From Urechis unicinctus (lineage: Eukaryota > Annelida > Polychaeta > Xenopneusta > Urechidae), in contig CM067353.1 in assembly GCA_034190875.2 (NCBI GenBank), positions 37,224,642-37,288,641 on the forward strand: 64,000 nt of DNA, written 5' to 3'. The notes below the pieces were generated by a model. That model saw nothing but the letters and a program-made list of their open reading frames with translations. It made no database searches and was not told the DNA's origin. Positions 24,566 to 35,897 of the stretch are shown here, piece after piece; the first letter of the stretch is position 1, and every line of letters starts with the position of its first letter. Made by a program: the position numbers and the translations under genes.

Positions 24566-26364
24566 CCATGTATATCCATCATTTAAGCTAGCGGATTCCA
24601 TCTCAGATATGATAGGTCTTCGAATCACGTTGAAATACTATTCGATTATTATTTATGAGTTACAAATGACAGCGCACCGCGTAAGTGGACTGCACAACGA
24701 ACCTGAATTGCATGTGTATGAATATAAAATGAGCTGAGACGATTTTTGGGAGAAGTACGCAATTAACTATTTGATCTGTGTAAGTGAATGAGCTCATAGC
24801 AGTTATTGACCTGATGTTTCAAGAGTACACATGGCTACTAGCAGATTCAGATCAGCTAGCTATATGAAAATAACTATTTTGAACAGCAGACATCAAATCA
24901 AGTGCACCGACCGGCTTATAGCGCACATGCAAGTGTTGTGAGGGTATTTCTTGTTTAAGTCCGGTTTCTCTTCTGTAGTGGCCTAAGTCGTATGCTCAGA
25001 TTTATAAAGACAACCTAGCACCGCGTTTAATCAGTCTGACGCTTACATTCTCTCAATCCGAAACTCTCGAGCCAACCCGTATCATTCCCTTATATCCCAC
25101 ACACGTCACATTACCTAACTAGGGCCAGCCCTCTTCCTTTACTGGCTGACCAATCACAGTCAACCACATACATATTCGGGCTGACCTCCAATACATGTTA
25201 CATAATTATTTAAATAAACGGTCGGAAGCATACAACGCAAGGAAAGACACGTTGCTCATTGCTAAACACATTTCTCTTTGAAGAAGATTACTGATACGTT
25301 TTGTCAATTGACCTCAACTAGATCATTCTTGCTTGTCCGTCAATAGCATGTCACTTCACTGTAATCGTTGGTTTGTCTTATTCAGACGTAGACTGACTTG
25401 TTGTCTTATGAAAGCATCGCATGAGCTTTGCTGCGTTATTAAGGAATCATCCATCTCATATTCGTCACCTTGGGTACTTAGATATTCAAGTATTGTCGCA
25501 TAAATAGCACATGACCAGTTTTGCAATTTTCACAGTTTATCTGCTGCTTACGAATGATCAGCCGGTTTATAAAGTATTATTCTACAACGCATTACGCGAA
25601 ATATAATACCGATGCGAGATTGATGTATGCACAAATGTTAATGGATTCGATCGGTGAATTTTGTTGTATCATACGTTCAAGTAGTAATTTTGCAGACGTT
25701 CAACACGTTAGGACGCACCTTGTCCAACTAAAGCATATTTATTGCTTGCACCATTTATCAAGCCATTTTATGAAATACGGCTGCTTGTTCATAGCATAAA
25801 TACAAAACGTTCTGAAATGTGTGTCAGAAAATGCAGTATTTGCAACCTTGAATGGCAATTGCTAAAGGGATGTGTTAGGTAATGTAGAATTGATCGCCTA
25901 AATCGAACCATGATTGACTTGAAATGATTCATGGTATAATGGTGTGCGTGTGGATTAAAATAAGCTAATCGGATTTATATAAAGGCTGTAAATTGATAAG
26001 GTTGAAGTTGCTCTCGAAATACGAAGTAGTGATGCAAACCGTCTTCTATTTGCTAATATGATCTTTGTTGGTTAAATGGACCGGCCAACATTCAGGTGAA
26101 TGGCTACTTAAATAGCTTTAACATTGCTTCGGGCTAATGGTTAATTCACATTAAAAGCGCTGTTAGACAATTTTCTGCACAATATCTTTTATCATCACCT
26201 TTTTCGCGTTTGGATTGCAGCATAGTATTGTACTTTCCATACGTACAATGTTCCACTTTTCGTATTTTGTGCGAAGGTATTTTGTTAGTTTAGAACATAA
26301 TGAAAACCACGTAGAATAATCAATAACACGTAGTAAGACGTCATAATCCTGCGTCACCCTGACT
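24566..26364. other. Segment of the old A block missing from units 1 and 2
   Basis: Units 1 and 2 join the equivalent of about 22,160 directly to the equivalent of about 26,365. Within this interval I see one 92-codon plus frame (25,521-25,799, Cys- and His-containing, hydrophobic, unrecognised) and a 70-codon minus frame (26,163-26,375). Neither can be checked against another copy in the window. Confidence 0.5.
25015..25205. other. C-rich, strand-asymmetric island
   Basis: The plus strand is locally C-rich and G-poor ('ccaacccg', 'tatcccacacacg', 'gggccagccctcttcc') in an AT-rich setting. It resembles the islands at 7.7 kb and 28 kb. No open frame crosses it. Confidence 0.55.
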
Positions 26365-27556
26365 CTCGTCGTCATTTGTTATAATGGCAATCACGTGCCC
26401 AATTCCTTCACCAATTCACGCCTAAGTTTATAAAACAGATGTTCATTTGTCCAATCACCAACTTAGATTATTCAGCTTGTATTTGCTATCATCGAAATAG
26501 GCAGTAAACTTTTATATTATACTCTGTTGTGCAATATGATATACATAACTTGCAAGCGCAGGTGCTATATGTTGGATGCAAGAAGATTTAATCAAAGTGC
26601 TGTGTTCTGAGTGCATATGGGCGTACATATGTAATCTTAACAGAATGAGCGAGGCAGCACTAGTAACTTGCGTTGCGATGCCGTGTATAAAGCTCCTGCA
26701 TCTTGCAACATGTGGTCCACATGACCACTTATATTTAATAAGTACGACAGATTGTGAGCTGCTTTTTCCATATTTGATACATCGGGAATGCGAATCCTGA
26801 CGACCTAAAACTTTTTTAACAAATATATACTATATAACTCTGTACAATAAATGCGTTATTTACAGTGTAGAGCGATGAAGAGGGATCATTGTGATAAACC
26901 AATACCACATATTGATATAATTTTGTAGCTTTGCAGTGTATTGCATCGGGTAATTTCAGACGACTGGCATCAAAATAGTTCGATGTCAAGATTAACATCG
27001 AAGAAGACACATCACCTATCACATATACTTGTCTTGTGGAAAGTAAATCGACGCCGTGAAGTACCAGGGACATATATCAGACTCACGGCGAATCTTAGCG
27101 TTACATAGGCGAAAATCACCGCAGGATGGTATCCACCGAGTTTAATAGAAATCCACAGAGATAAGCTTATAACTTTTGCAACATGTTTTTCTCTGGTACG
27201 ATTTCCTACAATGTAGCATATTATAATATCATGCTGCAGGCTGACGTCAATGTTCCTTGTCGCTCTTTGTACGTTATGCATAAGCAGAATAGTCAATGGT
27301 AGCTTGCCTTGCTAGCTGATTGCTTGCAAGGCAGGGTGATGTACGGGAAAATATAATTCATATGGCATACGCGCATGGCGATTACTCAAACTGCCAGTAA
27401 CTAAACCATGGTAACAGCGGCTAATTTGTAGACATTCTGATTTAGCTTTTTACTCTTACTTATTCAGGAATCAATTCAAGAAGGAATGACACACAAGCAC
27501 ATACTAGGGTTTTGTCATTCGTCACCGAATTGTCCAGGTCAATTTTAAGCTTGTAG
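26365..27556. repeat. Old block A, right part
   Basis: It aligns with 43,625-44,696 (unit 1) and 58,255-59,320 (unit 2). Homology stops in all three just after 'attttaagcttg(t/c)ag' or its equivalent, which sets the right edge of block A. Confidence 0.92.
26576..26800 (+). other. 74-codon frame, copies at 43,820 and 58,452
   Basis: Unrecognised, Cys- and Leu-rich product. The middle 40 residues (Tyr-Ile-Cys-Asn-Leu-Asn, then Met-Ser-Glu-Ala-Ala-Leu, and Thr-Thr-Asp-Cys-Glu-Leu-Leu) are shared with the frames at 43,820-44,029 and 58,452-58,667. Units 1 and 2 lack about 39 bases near the start. They also lost one T near the end ('ctttttcc' to 'cttttcc'), which shifts the frame and changes the C-terminus. 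An acceptor-like 'gcgcag' precedes the frame in all copies. The pattern fits decay of a former exon, or drift of a non-coding stretch. Confidence 0.22.
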
Positions 27557-27839
27557 TTTGCATAAGTTGAAAGCTGTTGCAGCGATAATTAGCTAAGTGA
27601 CATCAACAGATCGTAAATATAATGTCAGAAGTGAGCAAAATAGCTATATTGCTAAGCATGAGGACTATTCACACTTGCATATGAACCATATAGAGCGATT
27701 TATGAGTAGCATTGGACGTATATTAAGGCACCTAAATCGCAGAGAACATTTTCAATACGAACTAGCGACAAAATATAAAGAACCGTTTTCATTTTGTTCC
27801 TTCACGTTGTTGAGTGTCATTAGTACATTATGCCACAAC
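27557..27839 (+). other. Start of a segment without counterpart in the newer units; holds part of a 115-codon frame
   Basis: The frame 27,597-27,944 starts at an ATG and runs into the C-rich island. Its first half is polar, with several His, Arg and Tyr and an Ile-Glu-Arg-Phe-Met-Ser-Ser-Ile run resembling one in the frame at 4,971. Its second half is hydrophobic and becomes Pro-rich where the DNA composition changes. That shift suggests the frame crosses an insertion boundary and is not a single intact gene. Confidence 0.25.
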
Positions 27840-28113
27840 CTGGTCCATCGTCATAACGTGCCCCTCTTAGTCATGCCCACGAGTGACCTTCATGTCACCT
27901 CACCCCCTCTGCTCATATATATCCCATATTTAATAGTCCTCTGATCAGGCTACGGCATATCTAATGAGAATTGGAATAACGTGCCTGAGTCGTTGAGGGA
28001 ATCGTTTTAACCTTTTAAAATTGAGTTCTACCCTGGCCTTCGAGCTCGACACTTCTCTCTCCATCTTTAAGACAAAGTTCCATATTAAATTCTAAAGTCA
28101 TAGTTATTAATAA

Positions 28114-28269
28114 AGTTTTTTTCTAAACCCTACGGCTGAAGTTCGTGTTCTTTCATCAACATCCTCAAGCGCGTGTCGCGCATCCCACACCACATATTGC
28201 GATACGACATCTGGTGAAGAATCCAACTCGACCCCGGAAGCTATATTACGTATGTTACATTCACAATAG
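28114..28269 (+). pseudogene. Ser/Thr-rich open frame, likely 5' part of the frame at 28,218
   Basis: Open without ATG from a stop at 28,111 to TAG at 28,267. It encodes about 50 residues rich in Ser and Thr with acidic residues toward the end. It overlaps the next frame (28,218-28,823), which lies in another register, so one small indel, possibly near the ten-T run at 28,271-28,280, would explain the split. Composition and codon style match the downstream frame. Unrecognised family. Confidence 0.3.
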
Positions 28270-28823
28270 ATTTTTTTTTTCCCGTTCCCAAAATTAACCA
28301 AAATTTTGCTTTTAACAAAAGACTTAACCAACAGCAACACAATGACACCCGATCACGGTCTGCAACGATAGGGCCAGTTCGAAAACATCGAATCTCTAGA
28401 TTCACCAGCAGCGCGCCTAATAGCACCTCACCATACCATCTAACGATGTCCGCACCTTTATCCCATGCGCCAACCCCTCCTGGCTCTGATTCAAAGCTGA
28501 CTTCTTCCCCGACATTACCTAGCCTTCCCATCTCTGATCCTATACTCACTTCTGCACATATATCACCAACACCTCTCAATTTGGACCCTTCATTGCATTC
28601 TGCCCCGGAATCTTCTAGAACAAATTATCCAGCTAAATTTCTACCCTTAACTGACGCCGATTCTCAGTTCCCCGAACTACCATCTCTATCCCCCCGTCCG
28701 CTTTCCCCGTTGTCTTCTCCCCCACCACCCCATCATCTAACAAGTGCTCATCTCCATATACTGATTTTCTTTTCTTCACCCCAGTCTTCGGCACTGTTTC
28801 ATTTAGGAAAGGCAACACACTAA
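28218..28823 (+). CDS. About 200 open codons, Ser/Pro/Thr-rich, unrecognised (first ATG at 28,446)
   Basis: This frame is stop-free from 28,218 to TAA at 28,821-28,823, the longest in the window outside (TA)n. A long poly-Phe stretch comes from the T run. It is followed by a basic, Gln/Asn/Arg-containing segment (before 28,446) and then about 100 residues dominated by Ser, Pro, Thr and Leu, with a Pro-Pro-Pro-Pro-His-His stretch. Low-complexity Ser/Pro-rich N-terminal regions are common in ORF1/gag-like proteins of retroelements, but I see no zinc knuckle or RRM. The first ATG would give only 125 residues. The antisense strand is also open (28,241-28,579 and 28,633-28,818), as expected for a C-rich strand, so openness is weak evidence. 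Confidence 0.3.
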   Translation, partial: RIQLDPGSYITYVTFTIDFFFPVPKINQNFAFNKRLNQQQHNDTRSRSATIGPVRKHRISRFTSSAPNSTSPYHLTMSAPLSHAPTPPGSDSKLTSSPTLPSLPISDPILTSAHISPTPLNLDPSLHSAPESSRTNYPAKFLPLTDADSQFPELPSLSPRPLSPLSSPPPPHHLTSAHLHILIFFSSPQSSALFHLGKATH

Positions 28824-28890
28824 AATGACACTTTTAAATAAAAGAATGTTCCAAGTTGCAATTCCCTTATTAATTACAGCAGCGATAATC

Positions 28891-30650
28891 AATCGAAACT
28901 GCATGGTTAATATACGCACCTTTGTGTCTAGCGTTAACAAAAAGTAAACAGTTGCTGGCCTCTCTGATAAATGTATGCTGTTTTGCTATTGTGATAAGGG
29001 TTCTAATTTGATAGAATGAATGGGAGTTGGTTTAGGTAATTCTCTACGATTATACGAAGCAATAAGGGGCTAATGTACAGATAGTTTTCTAGCAGTGCGT
29101 TTTTCACCGCCTCTAAAATAGACTATTACTGGAGGAACCGAGCTCCAGAATACGTGCAGAAGTCTTCTGTTCGACGATTCCAAACACATTGATATTGAGT
29201 CTCACACAATGTTTTATATTATGCCTTTCACAGCGGTAAAAGTCGCTATTGAACACTGCAAACGAAAATCTGGTGTGCATGGCTGATAATTCATTCTAGT
29301 GACACGTCCTTGTGGTACAAAATTATAACGGTTCTGTTCGGACGAGAAATAAAAGGGTTTCACTCAATATGTAGCTATTGGCCGGGTGCTTCAAATTGTA
29401 TAATAACCAGTAATAGCTCCCTCCAGCAAGCAACGTTGTCACACTGACCCGTTGCCGAACGCGACCAAAGCGTATTAGAGCCTTTCTGGTGATGCAACGT
29501 TGATAGCATAAATATTACAGCCTAGGTTCTACTAAAATGTACCACCTCGCGTAATAGGCGCTTCCGATGCTAAGCAATATAAGAGCAAATAAATTACTTA
29601 GATTCAGCTATGGGTAACACCAAGAGCTAGAAGTAACAAACGTAACGTAATTATTTGGGCAGTCATTTGCAGAGAGCCCGCAGAGAGCCGTAAATCCTAT
29701 TTTTCTCATATGCAATATTTAGAATCGCGCTATGGGTTCGTATTCTGAGCATGAAAACATGAGTAACCCCGTAATGTACGTAGTGCTATCCTGCAATTCT
29801 CAATATATATATAACTCTTATAATATGGCACAAACTGAAATAAATAATTGCACTGAACCCGTCTTAACTAAGTATTTACACTTATTTTTTTTTACATTTC
29901 TGACCATAATGGCAACCGAGCAAACATTTTATAATTGAAAATAGCACCACGATTACGCTTTAACCCATAGTAGGACAAATATCCTTCTCGGTTTATGTTT
30001 ATATAAATTCAATAATATGGCTGACAACGTGAATAATAGAGAAAGTCGCATTCATCTGAGCGGTCAAGTGACACAACTTTCTTGCCTGTGAAAAAGATGA
30101 GCAACAACTCTGGCACAAACTCGACACTACTACTAATCTATATGTTCGTCAATACGTGCCGAATCCCACTAGCAATTTCACAAATCACAGCTTGGTAAGG
30201 CAGCTTTAAAGGCTAAAGTTAACCTGTAAACATTATTGCATTAGTGAACTCGAATTATATAGAAACACACGATATATCCAACGCTACAAACGGGGTGGCA
30301 TCCAATGGAGATACCAAAACAAGGTAACACGTTGTTCACAAAGGTTACACGCAGATTTAGCATTATATACTTTCATATCGCAATTGGCTTTTTGGGTGAA
30401 CATCTCATACATTTGCTATTTACAGCGTGGGTACGCATTTTACATATATTCTTTTATGGCCGCATTCAGCCATAACAACACCGATTAACCAGCGTCCTAT
30501 GTCGGACCTGATCGGAACTACCAAGGGTCTGTAACTATCCCGTATTATCAATTGTCACACACTGCTGACAGCCCCAGTATGTCTTCCTGCGAATGATGCA
30601 AGTCATAACAAAATTGTGCCCTGCGTGAGAGCAGTCTAAAAAATTTACAG
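28891..30650. repeat. Old block B
   Basis: It aligns in order with block B of units 1 and 2: 28,891-29,280 with 36,800-37,150, 29,345-29,600 with 38,265-38,560, 30,000-30,500 with 53,260-53,750, and 30,510-30,640 with 39,735-39,840. Newer units carry about 1.1 kb (37,160-38,260) and about 570 bases (39,165-39,735) that are not found here. Confidence 0.9.
30090..30206 (+). pseudogene. Relic of the frame at 53,336-53,518
   Basis: In the register of the newer copy this reads Lys-Leu-Asp-Thr-Thr-Thr, then Tyr-Val-Arg-Gln-Tyr-Val-Pro-Asn-Pro-Thr-Ser-Asn, against Lys-Leu-Asp-Thr-Ala-Ala and Tyr-Val-Gly-Gln-Tyr-Val-Ser-Asn-Pro-Thr-Ser-Asn in unit 2. It then hits a stop at 30,204. An insertion just upstream separates it from the Met-Ser start. 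The product is unrecognised; the residue pattern is Asn/Ser/Thr-rich. Confidence 0.3.
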
Positions 30651-31334
30651 CAAACCATCGCTAGTGATGTAGGTCAACTACAAAGACAACGAAAGCCTCT
30701 GGAACGACCTAGATTTAGAAACGGGTTAGCGACGACTTGAAACCTGGGTGTGGTATTCATGTGTATAGCGCGGAATTATTCCCATTATTTTGGATTATCA
30801 GAGCAATGCGATATGCGCGACCTTGGAAGAATACTGCTTACACCGAGACATAGGGATGACCGGGTCATTCATTACAAGGTCCTTACATATATGTTTCATA
30901 CTCTATGGCAGTTAGTCTGCTCAGCACTGTAATGCTTTCTTGCCACCTTATATCAAGCCAATGGAAACCACCACATATGTAAATATATATCACAGCCGCC
31001 AATAAATAGACACGTGAGGCCAGAAAGCAGAATAACACGACAAACAGATAAGCGTAACATATGTTTTATACTGTTACACTGATATAGCAATAATGTGATG
31101 ATATTACATGCTCTGAGTGTGACCCTTAATCCATGAACTGATCCGGTATAGTGCTGTCAAGACAAGAGAAATATGTGGTTCATACTTTATTTATATCCCT
31201 TTAATGGATATCCCTAACAAGTCTTCCACCATGGCGGTGAAGGACATTCGGGCGGGAAATCGCAATGGACCATAATCTTTTGGGTCAAGGGCCTAAGTTC
31301 GAAGCAAACCCGAGGGTAATACTTCGAGCAAGAA
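30651..31334. other. No recognised feature
   Basis: A 60-codon plus frame at 30,750-30,932 has no copy and no recognisable motif. I see nothing else. Confidence 0.45.
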
Positions 31335-31565
31335 TGAAGGTTTTCCACCTATATTGAAAACGACAAATGGACTCGATGTGAGTAGTATTTCAAAGATATG
31401 TTTCCCTTGTCCTTGAATTAAGTGTTCCTGTATATGCATGATTGTACAGTTTATGACCGATTGTGGCGATTCCACATAGTACTTTCGCTACAAAAGCTAT
31501 GGCGCGAGGAAATAGCGCTAGTCTAGTACAAAATACACACTCATGATAGGTCACGGGGCCAAGGT
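31335..31565. repeat. Old block C fragment
   Basis: It aligns with 61,800-62,020 of unit 3 (shared 'gagtagtatttcaaagatatg', interrupted by small indels, and 'gtctagtacaaaat') and partly with 32,940-33,030. It retains sequence present in unit 3 but deleted from units 1 and 2. The minus-strand frame 31,390-31,722 overlaps it and is not kept in unit 3. Confidence 0.85.
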
Positions 31566-31870
31566 GAACTGCACAGAACACGCACGATGTGGAGGTCGTT
31601 GCTATGGCAGAGCAGGCAAGGGTGTACCTTAAAAGGCTTTCTAAGAGCACCATTGGCGCTGAGATAATCTTGTCCATTGGATACTTCACAATGGCCCTCT
31701 GACACTTGACGGAGATGCTCATGTATTTTACCCTGCGAGTCTACCCTTATATAATGTTAGGCGAGCTTACTACAGCAACCTTCGGGGCGTTTTAAGCATT
31801 GAAATGACATTCAACATAATACTTAAGCATGCGTTGCATGATATGGTCCATGAATAAATGTGAGGTGTAT
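31566..31870. other. Unique sequence at the left edge of the young array
   Basis: It does not resemble the E block that precedes the same point in units 2 and 3 (46,100-46,232 and 60,430-60,567), so the array boundary lies at about 31,871. No gene is supported. Confidence 0.6.
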
Positions 31871-33800
31871 TTGAATTAATTGTTGGACGAATGTTGTCTT
31901 CCGTAATAATAATTATATACATATGTTTAGGTATGCATTGCCTTTCACAAATCTTGAAGCCTGTCTAACAACAATCGCTCGGCTGTCGTTTCCATGTAAA
32001 TATCCCTGCTATTTTTATGCATCGATTGATTAATATTGGCATACATGGTTTGAACATGCAATTCATCACATGAAACAATTAAAGCTGGGATCACCAATTG
32101 CTATACAGCAGCACATTAGAGGGTATGCGCAAATGGCATAATTTTTATGAATCGAAAACCAGCGATGACACGTAAAACTGCTCACAACTTGCGAATTGCA
32201 TTACTAAACGAACAGATGCTTCGTTTTCTAGACTTAACGGTTAATCATTACTAATACAAACTCCGCATATTTGTTATATTGTGTATGGCAATATTGATTG
32301 ATAACTTAATGTGTTTTTTAAAATTTATTTCAACCTACGAGTACAACACGAAATACAGCTCCCGCTATAAAAAGAAAATTTCACGCCTAGTAATATATCT
32401 GATTCTTTCCCTATCAAATTAGCGTCAAGTTGATATGCGTTAGTCGGTGGGCGTAATGTATTGGTGCGTGATCCCTGGCGCTATGGCGTTTTTGTGAAAG
32501 CGATATCTCTTATAAATGGCAACGGCAATAAATGCGTTTTAGTTTAATCAAATAAGCGTAGGGCTATAACCTCTTGAAACAATTCGACGTGTTGACATTA
32601 CGAGGTAGCTTAGCAGTGTGGCGCATCGTGTAATATTTAGATGACGGACATACACGGTAACTGGAGAGGACCCAACGGTCATAAAATAAAACCGATCATT
32701 TAATGTTAAATAAATCGTGATTTTACTGAATCCTTTACCTGTCTTAAAGTAAATCAAAACGTATCGCGAGCGTTAATAACAACGGAATAGTATCCAGAGA
32801 CTCAAGTAAATGTATCCGTTATAAATGTAACCTTTGACGCATTTTCGATCCTACTTTTCCATGTTTTGCTTCTAGTCTTAAGTCTGTAATTCACCATCGG
32901 CTGACTCCCTATATCCATAGACTATGGTCAATATGATGGTATTGTTTGCGACCGAATGTGGCGATTCGACGAAATATGGCGAAGGTATGGCGCAAGGAAA
33001 ATACAAAATTCACACTAATCATAGTTCACGGTGCCAAGCCATTTCCTAACATTCAACACGAGTTTAGTTGGTGCTGACAAAAGGTTTATTATAAAGATGT
33101 GTGCTGCGGGGTATGATTACAGGGAACAATCATCATATCGGGTCTAGGTCCATCATTATAGCAACAATAGTTACTGTCTGGTTTTGTACTTCGACGATTG
33201 TATGAGAGCTGTACCAAGAAAATATACCATAAATATGATGCTTTTAATGGTACACATCTACCGCTGCATTAACTGCATAGTACAACGGACAATTAGCATC
33301 CGTCTAAGTGGTTTGAGAGCGCCCCAGGACTGAATATATTGTGGTTGCAGTAACATGATATAAAATACTCGCCATGCAGTTGGGCTATCGTATCTGTAAT
33401 AAGGAGACTTACAAGTAGCATTCTATTCATGGTGGCAAACAACACTAATAACCAGCCGATGCTATTGCTGACTATCAGATTAATTTAACGCTCCACCTGG
33501 TACCTTCCCTTACACTTGAGAAATTCCTTGTGAATGTTAGCATAACATGCAGGTGCAGTAAATATCAATCTAATTGCGCATCTAAGGTAACATGAGCAGC
33601 AAGCCGAGGCAGTATTAGAACTATTCAAGCAGCCATTTGCTCTTCCATTGGCGGCGACTATTTAAGTGAGACATACTGTTTATCAGTAGAAAAAAAATGA
33701 TGACCTCACCCCTTCTTATTTATCGTTTATGTTGTCGACAAGAACAGCTAGTACAGTTCATACCTATTGAGCTGAAGTTCATTGCGCTACTGTCTTTGTG
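31871..33800. repeat. Unit 1 block C, part shared with unit 3
   Basis: Homologous to 46,233-48,290 and to 60,568-62,774. Compared with unit 3 it lacks about 500 bases between 'catagactat' and 'ggtcaatatgatg' (around 32,930). Compared with unit 2 it has lost two pieces around 32,480-32,510. The reading frame open in units 2 and 3 at the block start is interrupted here by a stop. Confidence 0.93.
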
Positions 33801-34016
33801 AACTCGTATTTCCTTATGTTTATCGATGCGCACTCATGATAGCGTTATCTATACTGCCCTTAATATCATTCTGCAGGCACAGATTGTTAAATCTAGCCCA
33901 ATTGACGCGTTTACGAATTGATATTGCCCGTACGTCCCGTTTAACGAGCTAGATAGGCTTCATGGAGAAAGGTTAATGTCACGTCCGCTCACTGGGACGA
34001 TAAGGTTATTTTTAAG

Positions 34017-34050
34017 GAGGAAAGTTGATCATTACCTGATCAACCCTTCC
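34017..34050. other. Short hairpin-forming inverted repeat
   Basis: 'gttgatca' (34,024-34,031) and 'tgatcaac' (34,037-34,044) are separated by five bases and extended by 'ggaa'/'ttcc' beyond one or two mismatches. It is identical in unit 2 (48,505-48,538), but that copy is too young for conservation to mean anything. Confidence 0.6.
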
Positions 34051-35878
34051 ATAATTCGTGAGCAAAAACGTAGGGCTACATTTCAATTTGTTTTGACGTT
34101 TGATTAATGGCTAGGCTTTTGCACTTAGATTATATTACAAGTCGTATTTTTCCAGACGATACTCTTCGCAAACTTCCGGAGCTGTTACGCGCACCACAAA
34201 AAAAGGACGCTGACAAAATTGCTAACTTCTAATCCTTTTATTCTATTCAATTTATGCAATATCTGAACTAACATTTCTTGCTGATTGAGGGCAACCACAA
34301 TCGTTGAAATTCAATAATATTTTCCACTTACTCATAAAAAATATTTTATTATATGGATTATCTTCGTATCTTAATATATTCTCATTTTATGCAGTCGATC
34401 ATTAATACACATGTTCTTCTTCGTAGTACTGTGGTCAATAAACATTGAAGGGTGTAATTTACAACTCCTAAATAAAAATCAAATAAAAAGTCAGCGCAAT
34501 ATATAAAATAATCTGGTCGGAGAATATGCATGCTTTTGTTATGGTCATCTAATTGTGTCAGTCAATCTTGAAGAAAATCTGTGGCATCTGTGAAACCGTC
34601 TAATAGAGGGTGCAATACAAAACTTCACTGTAGAGGTCTAAAGTGTGACATGAGAAGTATATATTATATATAGCCGCCGTTCTAGGTTGAGCGCAGTCAC
34701 CCATGTCTGCCACAGCTGGTAGCAGGGGGAAAGCAATACACAAACCTATGTCTTGCACATATCATGTGTTATGTGATGCAGAAAATGTTGTCACGGGAGT
34801 TACCTCTGATAAATCATGATAAAATGTGACGACAATATACTGTATTTGGGCTAATAATGCATCCGGGTGGCATACATTATGGTTTTTTTTATCCCTAAAC
34901 CATAGTGTGTTGTACCGTTATGCTGCGAACAGGATAAGAACGAAACATTACACCGGAATATTTTGGTATAGAGATATATGCAATAATAAAGGATTTTTTG
35001 GCATTTATCCTGTGTGTTGACTAGATGCTTTAGTTAAAAATTATGATTACTTAATCAATTTGAAGGTTGTAAGTAGCAGAAATTTGGTAAACAGCCTTAT
35101 ACTAGCGCGCACAAATGGTTTTCACTTTATGTCTGGCTAAAATTTGCAAGCAACTAATACTGGCAGGAACTGTGTAGGAATTGATGACTTGCTTGCAGAT
35201 AATGTCGATGAATACGAGATGTCGAAAAAATGTTGCTTGGTTCATGCTTAACCTTCCAACATATTACCTGTCCGATCGCATGAAATGCTAAATATTCACA
35301 ATAAAAATAGTATGACCTTATGGTGCACCCTTTGGCAAATGGTGTGATGCATTGCACCTAAGCATACTTTGTCTGATAGGTGCACAGTTGGGGGTGAATA
35401 ATAATGATGAAGGTTTTAAATGTTACTTAAATAACATAAAATCTTTATTTTGGTCGGAATACAGCAGCAGATAAATCAACGTTATTTGCAAACATCTTTC
35501 CCTTAGAGAGATATTACAGCACCAGATGATGGAAATCAATCATACCGAATGGGTTGGAATGCAGCCTCCCTACTCAATCAGTCTTACTGTAATATCGGTT
35601 AAATGAGATTTGCGTCTCCTGACAATAGCATCGCTAACTTTCGGTAGAGTAATCTGCATCGCGAATATTGGTTTGCTGTATATATCTAAATAGGCAGTAA
35701 TCAATCATGACATGTATCCATATAATGACCATTGGTATGCCGAAAGTAATGCACAACTGATATAATGTTTAAAAGCGAGTAAATGCATACACAAAAAGCA
35801 AGTAGGCGTACATGCAAAAGAATACGATCGCTGCGTCCGACATAAATTACTCACGTTCAAAATACGTGTAGGGATGGG

Positions 35879-35897
35879 CCAGTGGAATCACCACTGG
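35879..35897. other. Short perfect inverted repeat
   Basis: 'ccagtgg' and 'ccactgg' around a five-base loop. It is also present in unit 2 near 50,635. The sequence just upstream differs between units ('tacgtgtaggga' against 'tacaccatgtgggga'). Confidence 0.55.

Larger units (their letters stand above)
27840..28830. mobile_element. C-rich insert, possible decayed mobile element
   Basis: Plus-strand composition changes sharply to C-rich and G-poor and returns to background after about 1 kb. The segment lies between old block A (ends 27,556) and old block B (starts about 28,891) and has no counterpart in units 1-3. It carries the longest non-repetitive open frame of the window. An A/T-rich 'ataaagttttttt' precedes the coding-like part. 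I see no terminal inverted repeats, reverse transcriptase motif or clear target-site duplication, so the mobile-element call rests only on foreign composition, a Ser/Pro-rich ORF and insertion-like placement. Confidence 0.3.

Noticed and set aside
28241-28579. 112-codon minus-strand frame
   Set aside because: It is antisense to the longer Ser/Pro-rich frame. A C-rich plus strand lacks the triplets that make minus-strand stops, so openness is expected.
31390-31722. 110-codon minus-strand frame
   Set aside because: The overlapping C fragment in unit 3 (61,800-62,020) does not keep it, and I recognise no motif.
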